The translations under genes and the position numbers were made by a program. From Sphingobacterium sp. SRCM116780 (GTDB lineage: Bacteria; Bacteroidota; Bacteroidia; Sphingobacteriales; Sphingobacteriaceae), in contig NZ_CP090446.1 of NCBI RefSeq assembly GCF_021442025.1, positions 1,116,001-1,180,000 of the forward strand: a DNA stretch of 64,000 nt. The letters are read 5' to 3'. The first letter of the stretch is position 1. Every line of letters begins with the position of its first letter. Shown piece by piece: positions 8,624 through 17,127 of the stretch. The notes below the pieces were generated by a model. It searched no databases. It was not told where the DNA came from and saw only the letters and a list, made by a program, of their open reading frames with translations.

Positions 8624-9543
8624 TTGTTTTTACCATGTAAATACATCCCGATGACCACAAGAAAAATTCCAGTTAGCGCCAGATAGCTAGGGAAGGGGCT
8701 ATGTAGAATGATAATTTCTCCTATTAAAGTGAAGATGACTTCCATCGCTTGTGTTGCTTCTACTGCAGCTAAAGCTTTGTGATCATGTTGTATAAGTTCT
8801 GTTCCTTTAAAGAAAAGAAGGGTTGCGATAACACCTGCAAAAATCGCGACAAGCAACGTCTGTAAAAGTTGATCTTGACCTGGAAGGCCATATTCATGAT
8901 AACCAAATAGCATGAGGATTATCCAAAAGGGCATACTGGCGATTGTCATTCCTAATGTTCGTTGATAGGTGTCGAGTGATCCTTGTGTTAAGATCATCAT
9001 TTTACGATTTCCAAGCGGATAGGCAATCGCTGCTATTAAAACAGGGATAGTACCCAACAATAAGACTGACCAAGAAGTGGATTTAGCTTCCGCCATTTGC
9101 ATGACCATGATCCCTAAGAAAATAATACTAGAAAAAAACAAGACAGCTTTTGAGATCGGTTGACGTTCTTTTCTACGTTGTAATAACGGGCCAATAAACA
9201 TTCCTGCAATAATTGTAAACTCAAATGTTCCTGCAACTAACCAGGAAGGCCCATAACTGGCTCCGAATGTCAATAGGGCATAAAATAAACCGAACCCTAT
9301 CGTACTCCAAAGCAACCATTGACCTATATTTTTGCTCATTTCAACCAATAACTGTTTGAGATTTCCTCTTGCCAGGACAATGAGTAACAAGATGGGGAGC
9401 ATCCAGACAAATCGTAAAGCAGCAGACCATTGCCAACCTCCTCCAGATACAGCCATCATACGGTTGAGGACAAAGGTAGTGGCAAAAAATACGGAAGCGA
9501 ATATACCTAAGGAAAGTGCTTTTGATTTAACTGTTATGGGCAT
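8620..9543 (-). CDS. Multidrug resistance efflux (EmrE/DMT-type) permease
   Basis: This 307-residue protein has about ten hydrophobic helices in a two-fold arrangement, as in the drug/metabolite transporter superfamily. The N-terminal helix LGIFASVFFATTFVLNRMM and the WLLWSTIGFGLFYALLTFGASYGPSWLVAG region resemble the putative multidrug-resistance efflux family (Pfam PF13536), not classical EamA. The substrate is unknown. It is a lone leftward gene. It converges with the ABC exporter with no terminator hairpin between them. Confidence 0.8.
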   Translation of the reverse strand: MPITVKSKALSLGIFASVFFATTFVLNRMMAVSGGGWQWSAALRFVWMLPILLLIVLARGNLKQLLVEMSKNIGQWLLWSTIGFGLFYALLTFGASYGPSWLVAGTFEFTIIAGMFIGPLLQRRKERQPISKAVLFFSSIIFLGIMVMQMAEAKSTSWSVLLLGTIPVLIAAIAYPLGNRKMMILTQGSLDTYQRTLGMTIASMPFWIILMLFGYHEYGLPGQDQLLQTLLVAIFAGVIATLLFFKGTELIQHDHKALAAVEATQAMEVIFTLIGEIIILHSPFPSYLALTGIFLVVIGMYLHGKNN

Positions 9544-9717
9544 GCTGTAGGGACTGTTGTCATTAAAATGACGCCAAAGTAATCAATGTCTTCGATAATG
9601 TCAATAGGTATAATTGTCATGATTTTTGAAAAGTTATTCTAATTTATGCATCAATTGTTACTAAAATTTGTTTATTTTGCATACTTAATAAAACAAGAGC
9701 ATAGAAAATTAATCAAT

Positions 9718-10914
9718 ATGATTATACAACCAAGAACTAGAGGTTTTATTTGTTTAACCTCGCATCCAGAAGGAACTGCGCAAAACATCAAAAACCAGAT
9801 TGAATACGTAAAATCCAAAGGCGAAATTGCTAATGGTCCTAAAAAAGTATTGGTCATTGGTGCATCTACGGGATTCGGTATTGCATCTCGTATTTCGGCA
9901 GCATTTGGTTCTGGAGCAGCAACAATTGGTGTGTTTTTTGAAAAACCAGCAGCAGAAGGTAAACCAGGAACTGCAGGTTGGTATAACACTGCGGCTTTTG
10001 AGCAAGAAGCACAAAAAGCTGGTCTTTATGCAAAAAGTATCAATGGTGATGCTTTCTCTGATGATATCAAAAAACAAACAATAGCATTAATTAAAAAAGA
10101 TTTAGGACAAGTTGATTTAATCGTCTATAGTTTAGCTTCTCCAAGACGTACACATCCTAAAACAGGTGTGGCTTACGCTTCGGTGCTAAAACCAATTGAG
10201 GTTCCTTTTACAAATAAAACAGTAGATTTTCACACAGGAGTGGTATCGGATATCACGATTAACCCTGTTGAGAATGACGAGGAAATTGCAAACACCGTAG
10301 CAGTAATGGGAGGGGAAGATTGGAAATTTTGGATAGAAGATTTAAAAGAAGCTGGAGTTTTAGCAGAAGGTGTTAAGACTGTCGCTTATTCTTATATTGG
10401 TCCAGAATTGACTTATCCTATTTACCGTAACGGTACAATTGGTCGTGCTAAAGATGATTTAGAAGGAACAGTACCAGCAATTAATGCACTCTTAAAAGAT
10501 CTTAACGGTATCTCATATGTTTCTGTTAATAAAGCGTTAGTGACACAATCAAGCTCAGCGATTCCTGTTGTACCTTTATACATTTCATTGTTATATAAAG
10601 TGATGAAAGAAAAAGGTATACACGAAGGTACAATCGAGCAAATGCAACGTTTATTTGCAGAAAGATTATATACGGCTGACGGTCATGTTAAACTGGATGA
10701 TAAAGGTCGTATTCGTGTAGACGATTTGGAAATGAGAGCAGATGTTCAAGAAGAAGTTGCTCAGCTTTGGGAAAAAGCAACTACGGAGAACTTGTCTGAG
10801 ATTTCAGATATTCAAGGTTACCGCGATGATTTCTTCAACTTATTTGGTTTTAATTTTTACGGTATCGATTACGAAGCTGATACCAATGAAGTCGTAAATG
10901 TACCTAGTATCTAG
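9718..10914 (+). CDS. fabV: Enoyl-ACP (trans-2-enoyl-CoA) reductase FabV
   Basis: FabV carries out the last, NADH-dependent reduction of each fatty-acid elongation cycle. The nucleotide-binding motif GASTGFGIASR lies near residues 50-60. The catalytic pair in the FabV-specific Tyr-x8-Lys spacing is Y236 and K245 (YRNGTIGRAK). With ATG at 9718 the protein has 398 residues, matching the family; the 24 extra codons of the upstream start (9646) are not FabV-like. FabV enzymes are typically insensitive to triclosan, unlike FabI. The gene is monocistronic and no other fab genes lie nearby. Confidence 0.95.
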   Translation: MIIQPRTRGFICLTSHPEGTAQNIKNQIEYVKSKGEIANGPKKVLVIGASTGFGIASRISAAFGSGAATIGVFFEKPAAEGKPGTAGWYNTAAFEQEAQKAGLYAKSINGDAFSDDIKKQTIALIKKDLGQVDLIVYSLASPRRTHPKTGVAYASVLKPIEVPFTNKTVDFHTGVVSDITINPVENDEEIANTVAVMGGEDWKFWIEDLKEAGVLAEGVKTVAYSYIGPELTYPIYRNGTIGRAKDDLEGTVPAINALLKDLNGISYVSVNKALVTQSSSAIPVVPLYISLLYKVMKEKGIHEGTIEQMQRLFAERLYTADGHVKLDDKGRIRVDDLEMRADVQEEVAQLWEKATTENLSEISDIQGYRDDFFNLFGFNFYGIDYEADTNEVVNVPSI

Positions 10915-10930
10915 GAGTTAACGCACATAT

Positions 10931-10974
10931 TAAAATAATAAAGGCAACCCAATAAGGTTGCCTTTATTATTTTA
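10931..10974. terminator. Bidirectional terminator between fabV and DUF1697 genes
   Basis: A perfect 19-bp stem (10931-10949 with 10956-10974) has a six-base loop and A/T-rich flanks. It lies 16 bases after fabV and its right arm overlaps the last bases of the convergent gene. Confidence 0.9.
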
Positions 10975-11517
10975 ATCCTTATTCTCCGATGCTATTTTCA
11001 GCAGCTCATGGAGTGTTTTCCAATTTCTAGTTGTGGCAGAAACCTTTAATTTTGATTCGATGAAGTTATTGGTCAATTTAGTTTTTCCATATCCATTTGG
11101 ACAGTAGAGATAGACCGCTCGATCTATTAAGAAGATTTCTTCATCAGGTTGTTTTTTGTCCACGATAAGACTCAGATCCTGTATTTCTGGAACTTTTGAT
11201 AATAACGTTACATGAAAGTAAGATTGATCTTTATTCTTATCTGTCAATAAAGGATTTTGATTTAAAATTGTTTTCAAATCGTTACTACGAATAACAAGAC
11301 AGGGGATTTCATAGCCAAAATCTTGCAGGATCATATGCTTGATCTTTTGCTCCAATGCTAACACATCTCTTATGTCAGATTGAAATATAATATTTCCACT
11401 TTGGATATAGGTCTTGACATGCTGAAAATCTAATGCCTGTAAAGAGTTTCTCAAAGCTTCCATCTTGATGATATGATGTCCACTTACATTGATGCCTCTC
11501 AATATCGCTATGTACAT
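10972..11517 (-). CDS. DUF1697 domain protein
   Basis: This 181-residue cytoplasmic protein has the family-defining opening MYIAILRGINVSGHHIIKM, followed by the conserved VKTYIQSGNIIFQSD. The later NYGKTKLTNNFIE-like segment (seen here as YGKTKLTNNFIESKL) and the ATTRNWKTLHEL ending also match. The molecular function of the family is unknown. The gene is single, leftward and converges with fabV across a shared terminator. Confidence 0.88.
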   Translation of the reverse strand: MYIAILRGINVSGHHIIKMEALRNSLQALDFQHVKTYIQSGNIIFQSDIRDVLALEQKIKHMILQDFGYEIPCLVIRSNDLKTILNQNPLLTDKNKDQSYFHVTLLSKVPEIQDLSLIVDKKQPDEEIFLIDRAVYLYCPNGYGKTKLTNNFIESKLKVSATTRNWKTLHELLKIASENKD

Positions 11518-11642
11518 AGTCCTTCGTAATTAATGATTCAATAATATGAAAACAAAATGAATACGAATATAAGCATTCAGGTTTGATGATGATAGGAGTA
11601 ATCCGCACCTTAGATTAGGTTCTTTACAAATAGAATTAAAGT

Positions 11643-11675
11643 AAAAAGGCTCATAATTTACATATGAGCCTTTTT
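11643..11675. terminator. Terminator downstream of purH
   Basis: A 13-bp stem (11643-11655 with 11663-11675) with A-run and T-run ends lies 21 bases beyond the purH stop in the leftward direction. Confidence 0.85.
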
Positions 11676-11696
11676 ATCAATTCTATATAGAATAGA

Positions 11697-13223
11697 TTAA
11701 TGCTTGAAGTGACGTACTCCAGTAGTCACCATCGCTAATCCTTTTTGGTTACACATATCAATAGATAATTGATCTTTAATCGAACCTCCTGGTTGTAAAA
11801 CTGCTGCTATACCTGCTTCGGCTGCAATTTCTACACAATCAGGGAATGGGAAGAAAGCATCAGAAGCCATAGAACATCCTTTTAAGTCAAATCCAAATGC
11901 ATTCGCTTTTTCAATCGCTTGTTTCAAAGAGTCAACACGTGATGTTTGACCAACACCTGAAGTAATCAATGTACCATTTTTAGCAAATACAATGGTATTT
12001 GATTTGGTGTGTTTAACAATTTTATTGGCGAAAAATAAATCTTCTAACTGAGCTGCGGTAGGTACAACATTTGTTACTGCAGTCATTTGCTCAGGTCCTT
12101 CAACCGTATTGTCTTTATCTTGTTGAATGACACCATTTAACAAGGTTTTGAATTGTTGCTTCGGTAATTGAACATCTTTACGAACAAGAATAATACGATT
12201 TTTCTTTGCCGTAAGGATTGCAATGGCTTCTTCAGTATAAGAAGGGGCTATTAAAACTTCGAAAAATAAATTGTTGATTTCAGTAGCCGTTTCCACATCT
12301 ACTTCACCGTTGGTAATTAACACGCCACCAAACGCAGAAACAGGATCACAAGCTAAAGCATCAACCCAAGCTTGTTTTATAGTTGTGCGAGAAGCAACAC
12401 CACAAGCATTTGTATGTTTTAAAATAGCAAATGTTGGTTCTTTAAATTCATCGATAATGGATACAGCTGCATCCACATCAACCAAATTATTATACGATAA
12501 TTCTTTACCATTTAACTTGGTAAACATCGCATCTAAATCACCGTAGAATACCCCTTTTTGATGTGGGTTTTCTCCGTAACGTAATACTTGAGCTTTTTGT
12601 ACAGATTCTTTGAATACATCTAACGTATTTTCTTGATTGAAGTAGTTGAAAATAGCGGTATCATAATGAGATGATGTATTGAAAGCAAGCTTAGCAAATT
12701 CTTTACGTTGCTCCAAAGTTGTTGTTCCTTCTTGTGAAGCTAACATTTCTTCTAATGCTTTGTAGTCATTTTTTGAAGATAAGATAACCACATCATTAAA
12801 GTTTTTTGCTGCAGCGCGAATTAAAGAAATACCACCGATATCTATTTTTTCAATAATATCTTGCTCAGAAGCTCCAGATGCAACCGTTTCTTCAAAAGGA
12901 TATAAATCAACAATCACCAAGTCAATCTCAGGGATTTCATATTGTGCTAATTGTTGTTGATCACTATCTAAGGGTCTTCTTGCTAAGATACCACCAAATA
13001 CTTTTGGGTGTAATGTTTTTACACGACCACCTAAAATAGATGGATAGCTTGTTAAATCTTCTACAGGAACAACATCAATACCTAATTCTTTGATGAAAGT
13101 TTCTGTGCCACCTGTAGAATAGAAGGTAACACCGTATTTATTTAACAATTGAATTAATGGTGCTAAGTTGTCTTTGTAATATACCGACACTAAAGCATTT
13201 TTAATCTTGACAGAATGGCTCAT
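11697..13223 (-). CDS. purH: Bifunctional AICAR transformylase / IMP cyclohydrolase
   Basis: PurH performs the last two steps of de novo IMP synthesis: formylation of AICAR, then ring closure. The N-terminal MGS-like cyclohydrolase domain contains FYSTGGTETFI and GRVKTLHPKVFGGIL. The C-terminal transformylase domain contains the catalytic KHTNACG motif and ends with the typical PGGSIKDQ and TGVRHFKH. The 508-residue length is standard. A consensus promoter lies just upstream and a terminator just downstream, so it is monocistronic here and separate from other pur genes. Confidence 0.97.
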   Translation of the reverse strand: MSHSVKIKNALVSVYYKDNLAPLIQLLNKYGVTFYSTGGTETFIKELGIDVVPVEDLTSYPSILGGRVKTLHPKVFGGILARRPLDSDQQQLAQYEIPEIDLVIVDLYPFEETVASGASEQDIIEKIDIGGISLIRAAAKNFNDVVILSSKNDYKALEEMLASQEGTTTLEQRKEFAKLAFNTSSHYDTAIFNYFNQENTLDVFKESVQKAQVLRYGENPHQKGVFYGDLDAMFTKLNGKELSYNNLVDVDAAVSIIDEFKEPTFAILKHTNACGVASRTTIKQAWVDALACDPVSAFGGVLITNGEVDVETATEINNLFFEVLIAPSYTEEAIAILTAKKNRIILVRKDVQLPKQQFKTLLNGVIQQDKDNTVEGPEQMTAVTNVVPTAAQLEDLFFANKIVKHTKSNTIVFAKNGTLITSGVGQTSRVDSLKQAIEKANAFGFDLKGCSMASDAFFPFPDCVEIAAEAGIAAVLQPGGSIKDQLSIDMCNQKGLAMVTTGVRHFKH

Positions 13224-13245
13224 TAGTATAATTTGTTTGCTGCGG

Positions 13246-13276
13246 CAAAGATAGGTAAATAATAACTATACAGCAA
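13246..13276 (-). promoter_or_regulatory. purH promoter
   Basis: On the minus strand TATCTTTG (13253 to 13246) is an exact Bacteroidota -7 element. TTG (13276 to 13274) lies 20 bases upstream as the -33 element. It is placed 22 bases before the purH ATG. Confidence 0.75.
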
Positions 13277-13300
13277 CCCTTTAGCCTGTATTGGATATAA

Positions 13301-13325
13301 AAAAGACTGCAGGAAGCAGTCTTTT
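13301..13325 (-). terminator. Terminator downstream of udk
   Basis: A 10-bp stem (13301-13310 with 13316-13325) lies two bases beyond the udk stop. On the minus strand it is followed by a T-run. It separates udk from the purH promoter. Confidence 0.85.
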
Positions 13326-13327
13326 GA

Positions 13328-13963
13328 TTAATTATAAATTTTTTCCTTTAAATCTTTGCAGATCTGATCCGTTATTGTCCAAATAGGTTCAGGATCGTCC
13401 GTATTATTAATGATCACCTGATCGCAAGTATCTTTAAATGGTAATAGATATTCATTGTAAGAAGGGACAACATGATTGACCCATTTATACATAACATCAT
13501 CTTCGAAATATCCACGTTCAATCAAATCACGACGTAATCTTCTTTCCAGAGCTATCTGCTCTTCTGCGTCTAAAAAGATACGATGATCGATTAAATGGTT
13601 GACTTCAGTGTAATGATAAATAAATAAACCTTCAATAATTAAAATTGGTGCTGGCTTGATTTCCAACATTTTTGGTTTTATTGCAGGGTTATTAAAAGTA
13701 TACTCTTCTTTATAAATTGTATTTCCTTCAAAAAGATTATTGATATCTTTATAAAAGGCATCCCTGTCTATGGATGTTGGGAGGTCAAAATTATACAATC
13801 TGTTTTCCTCTTGTGTCTTTGTATTGGCAGGAATGTAATAATCATCTTGTGAAATGAGTGTAACTTCTTCAGGACTAAAGTGCTTTAAAAAACAATTTAG
13901 AAAAAATGTTTTACCAGAGCCGCTACTACCTGCGATTCCAATGACATATGGCTTTTTATTCAT
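13328..13963 (-). CDS. udk: Uridine kinase
   Basis: This P-loop kinase would phosphorylate uridine or cytidine in pyrimidine salvage. The Walker A motif GSSGSGKTF lies at about residues 12-20. It is followed by SQDDYYIP, the FDLPTSID segment and the RRDLIERGY lid typical of Udk. The 211-residue length fits. It is the last gene of a leftward run (DUF4905-like, LysM/double-psi protein, udk; gaps of 11 and 32 bases), but no functional link to the cell-wall neighbour is evident. A phosphoribulokinase-like activity on another substrate is less likely. Confidence 0.88.
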   Translation of the reverse strand: MNKKPYVIGIAGSSGSGKTFFLNCFLKHFSPEEVTLISQDDYYIPANTKTQEENRLYNFDLPTSIDRDAFYKDINNLFEGNTIYKEEYTFNNPAIKPKMLEIKPAPILIIEGLFIYHYTEVNHLIDHRIFLDAEEQIALERRLRRDLIERGYFEDDVMYKWVNHVVPSYNEYLLPFKDTCDQVIINNTDDPEPIWTITDQICKDLKEKIYN

Positions 13964-13995
13964 TTAATATATTATATTCGATAAATCGATGGATA

Positions 13996-14901
13996 CTACT
14001 CCTCTAATGGGACTCCATAAGTGATTTCGATTTGAAAACGTTTATCTAGAGCACCAATATAGGCAGCTGCAGATTTAGATAAAACAACTATAGCATTATG
14101 AGTATCCGCATTTTCATTGAATTTTCCAACGACCTTTGCATAGGTTACACTTCGTGTCATAGGGTTTGTAATCTTTAATATAGTACCGATTGCAGCAGTT
14201 TTATGCAAAGCTAAATTACTTGTTTCGCTAGAATTCAACCCCTCTATCCAAACGCCAATTCCACGTTCTGTTTTTTCACGAATTCCGTATTTATTTGCGG
14301 TAATATGAGGTTCTTCTACAGCAGAGGTATCTGGAGAGATTAATATCGTATCAGGTTTCAGTGGGCCATCAAATACATTGGTATTTATGCCACTAATTCC
14401 ACTTTGGGATGGAATTTTTAAAATCTGACCTCCACTAATACTATTGGAAACGAGATTATTAGCTCTTTTAATTTCTTCAACAGTGACATTGAATTTTCGT
14501 GAAATCGCATATAATGTTTCCTGATTACCAACCTTATAATCAGTTAATTCTTGCTGAGAGCCTTTATTTGCACCTTTTTTGGTGTTATTTGTATCTGAAT
14601 GATACATTCTTCCAGTTGGAATTTTGACAACTTGACCAAGAGCTAAGGTGGTATTACCATTTATTTCCGTTAGTTTCCCAACACTAGTTTTATACCTTTT
14701 GCTTAGTTGATAATAATTATCTCCTTTTCCAATTTTAAAAAGAACATATTGTTGCCCATTAACGACCTCCATGCCAATGGAATCTGGAGGAGCTGTAGGT
14801 GAAAAGATATGTGCAGAAACTTTGTTATGATTGATGGCTAACATTGTTAATGATAAGAATGCAAGCGTTTTATATGTATTCGATTTTAATAAAATTTTCA
14901 T
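13996..14901 (-). CDS. Exported LysM / double-psi beta-barrel protein
   Basis: A signal peptide (residues 1-30, ending near NHNKVSA) precedes two LysM domains that bind peptidoglycan. The first is at about 50-95 (VLFKIGKGDNYYQLSKRYKTS), the second at about 120-165 (DYKVGNQETLYAISRKFNV). The C-terminal 100 residues resemble the RlpA-like double-psi barrel (TAAIGTILKITNPMTRSVTYAKVVGKF, then AIVVLSKSAAAYIGA). The protein would sit in the periplasm on the cell wall and may act like RlpA or as a structural factor. It lies 11 bases from the upstream gene. Confidence 0.85.
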   Translation of the reverse strand: MKILLKSNTYKTLAFLSLTMLAINHNKVSAHIFSPTAPPDSIGMEVVNGQQYVLFKIGKGDNYYQLSKRYKTSVGKLTEINGNTTLALGQVVKIPTGRMYHSDTNNTKKGANKGSQQELTDYKVGNQETLYAISRKFNVTVEEIKRANNLVSNSISGGQILKIPSQSGISGINTNVFDGPLKPDTILISPDTSAVEEPHITANKYGIREKTERGIGVWIEGLNSSETSNLALHKTAAIGTILKITNPMTRSVTYAKVVGKFNENADTHNAIVVLSKSAAAYIGALDKRFQIEITYGVPLEE

Positions 14902-14912
14902 GATGTTTACAA

Positions 14913-15665
14913 TTATACTAAATACGATACAAATTCTCGTTTATTGTGTGTCAAAAGAAAAATCTGACAGCCAATTTGAAAATAGATCTGTACCAGTTTT
15001 AGTCCCAAATGTTTAATAATTATTGCTTCATCCCAAATCTCATTTTTATCTGAAATAAGCAGTCTAATATCGTAATTCTCCCCATGTTTTTCATGAAAAC
15101 ACCATAAAAAATGATCTTGGCATTTACTAATCCATAGGTCTTCATTGTTCTTATAATGTTCTAAAAAAATTGGTTTTTGTCCCTTAAACTCCAGGGGAAA
15201 GACTATGTCATTTTCAAAAGGTTTAATTTCCGATGGTACAGTTGTTAAAATATCATATGTAAGGAGAGAGAAATATTGTTGAAAACCAGCAGTAATATGT
15301 TGAGGTCTGATTTGTATATAATCTTTTAATACTGTTAAATATTGGTATTGATGAAACAGATATGTTTCATTTGGTTCTTCATAATTTAAGATCCAGACAC
15401 CTGGACTAACCGGACTATTCTCCGAAATCTTTCTCAAAATCACGTACTTTTTCTGAATTGCTGCTAAAGTCCATTCTTTTTGAGGAAGCTCAAAGTGGTT
15501 TAAAAGAATCGATCCATTAAAACGGATAACAGTAATATAAGCGACTGTTGTTTCTGGATCTCGACACTCCAAGGCGATTAATTTACTTTGTCCATCTACT
15601 TCTATTCTCCAGATTGGAAATCTGAAGGTTTGAGAAAATGCTTTAGAAATAGTATATTTAGACAT
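14913..15665 (-). CDS. Hypothetical protein, possibly DUF4905
   Basis: This 250-residue soluble protein has no signal peptide and is rich in aromatic and beta-strand residues. The opening FPIWRIEVDGQSKLIALECRD, then VRFNGSI and QKEWTLAAIQKKYVILRK-type segments (here VIRFNGSILL), resemble the Bacteroidota-restricted DUF4905 family, but I am recalling that family and not measuring similarity. It is the first gene of the leftward run and is divergent from the NfeD-type protease across 42 bases, so the two probably share a promoter region. Confidence 0.6.
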   Translation of the reverse strand: MSKYTISKAFSQTFRFPIWRIEVDGQSKLIALECRDPETTVAYITVIRFNGSILLNHFELPQKEWTLAAIQKKYVILRKISENSPVSPGVWILNYEEPNETYLFHQYQYLTVLKDYIQIRPQHITAGFQQYFSLLTYDILTTVPSEIKPFENDIVFPLEFKGQKPIFLEHYKNNEDLWISKCQDHFLWCFHEKHGENYDIRLLISDKNEIWDEAIIIKHLGLKLVQIYFQIGCQIFLLTHNKREFVSYLV

Positions 15666-15707
15666 TAGCTAATGAAATTAATCGCTCGTTTCTTTATATA
15701 GTAAATT

Positions 15708-17057
15708 ATGGAAGGCAAAATTAGTAAATCATTTTTAATAACACTCTTTTTTAGCTTCGGATTATTCTTTTCTAGTTTAGCGCAAAAGGTATATGTGTTT
15801 GAATTGAAAGAAGAAATAGGTCCAAGTGCTTGGAAAACAGTTAAACAGGCTTTCGATAGTGCTCAAAATAATAAATCAGATTATATTTTAATGGAGTTGA
15901 ATACGTATGGAGGGGCGTTAAATTTTGCTGATTCGATACGAACGAAGCTATTGGACTCCAACATAAAGTCGATCGTTTATATCAATAACAATGCGGCTTC
16001 CGCAGGTGCGTTGATTTCTTTGGCAAGTGATTACATTTATGTTCATCCAGGAAGTAGTATAGGAGCAGCGAGTGTCGTCAATGCCGAAGGAGAGGTCCTT
16101 CCTGAAAAATATCAATCCTATATGAGAGGATTAATGCGAACCACAGCTGAAGCTCGAAAACGAGATCCGCAACTGGCAGAAGCATTTGTTGATCCCAATA
16201 TTTCCATACCTTCCATAAAAAAAGACGGTCAATTGGTTACTTTAACAAGTGGAGAGGCTGTCAAATTTGGTTTAGCAAAAGCTGAAGTCGCTAATCGGGA
16301 AGCGATCTATAAAGATTTAAACCTAGTGAATGTTCAAGAGACCATCTATCGTAAAGGAGCAATTGATCATATCATCAGTTTTCTCATTAATCCAGCGGTT
16401 AGCGGAATTCTAATTTTATTGATCATTGGAGGTATTTATGCTGAGATGCAGGCTCCAGGATTAGGTTTTGCAATTGCAGTCGCTATAATAGCAGCTCTAT
16501 TATTTTTTGCACCACTTTATATTCAAGGTCTGGCGGCAAATTGGGAGATAGCCATTTTTGTAGTCGGATTGATCCTGATCATCTTAGAAGTCTTTGTCAT
16601 CCCGGGTTTTGGAATTGTCGGTATTTTAGGAATAATTTTCGTTATTTGCGGATTGACGTTTAGTCTGGTCGCAAATGATTTTTTAGATTTTAAACTCGCT
16701 TATCCAGGTATGTTATTTAATTCGTTTTTGTTAGTTATGGGAGCCATGATACTATCCGTAATATTAATGGTGATATTTGGAAAGAGCTTATTAAAAACTC
16801 CAGTTTTTAGACGACTTGTTTTACAAGATGAACAAAAATCTGAAGAAGGGTATACTTCTTCTATTTTGAAGTCTAATCTATTGAATAAAGAAGGAGTGGC
16901 AAGGACGGTTCTGCGACCATCGGGAAAAATTGAAATAGAGGGTGTGTGGTATGATGCCGTTGCGTTAGATGGTTTCATTGAAGAGGGAGAAGAGGTGTAT
17001 GTTGATAAACATGAGAACTATAACCTGTTTGTAAGACGGAAATCAGAAAAAGGATAA
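15708..17057 (+). CDS. NfeD-type membrane serine protease (ClpP class)
   Basis: Long-form NfeD proteins combine a periplasmic ClpP-fold serine protease with membrane helices and a C-terminal OB fold, and are linked to stomatin-like membrane quality control. After a signal peptide (to about residue 25) the protease domain shows S98 in NNNAASAGALISL. K134 is the probable general base. Four or five hydrophobic helices (about 220-370) and an NfeD OB-fold tail (EGVARTVLRPSGKIEIEG) follow. No stomatin/SPFH partner lies next to it. It ends at a strong bidirectional terminator. Confidence 0.9.
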   Translation: MEGKISKSFLITLFFSFGLFFSSLAQKVYVFELKEEIGPSAWKTVKQAFDSAQNNKSDYILMELNTYGGALNFADSIRTKLLDSNIKSIVYINNNAASAGALISLASDYIYVHPGSSIGAASVVNAEGEVLPEKYQSYMRGLMRTTAEARKRDPQLAEAFVDPNISIPSIKKDGQLVTLTSGEAVKFGLAKAEVANREAIYKDLNLVNVQETIYRKGAIDHIISFLINPAVSGILILLIIGGIYAEMQAPGLGFAIAVAIIAALLFFAPLYIQGLAANWEIAIFVVGLILIILEVFVIPGFGIVGILGIIFVICGLTFSLVANDFLDFKLAYPGMLFNSFLLVMGAMILSVILMVIFGKSLLKTPVFRRLVLQDEQKSEEGYTSSILKSNLLNKEGVARTVLRPSGKIEIEGVWYDAVALDGFIEEGEEVYVDKHENYNLFVRRKSEKG

Positions 17058-17062
17058 AATTT

Positions 17063-17114
17063 ACATCACAAAAAAGCCTCTATTTCAAAAGAAATAGAGG
17101 CTTTTTTGTGATGT
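17063..17114. terminator. Bidirectional terminator, 24-bp stem
   Basis: A perfect 24-bp inverted repeat (17063-17086 with 17091-17114) with an AAAA loop lies between the convergent NfeD and FadL-like genes. Confidence 0.93.
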
Positions 17115-17127
17115 AGTAACTATGTCG

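Noticed and set aside
9672..10084. Overlapping frames of 85-107 codons on both strands within fabV
   Set aside because: fabV is certain and fills the region; the others are Cys/Ser-rich products of antisense or shifted reading.
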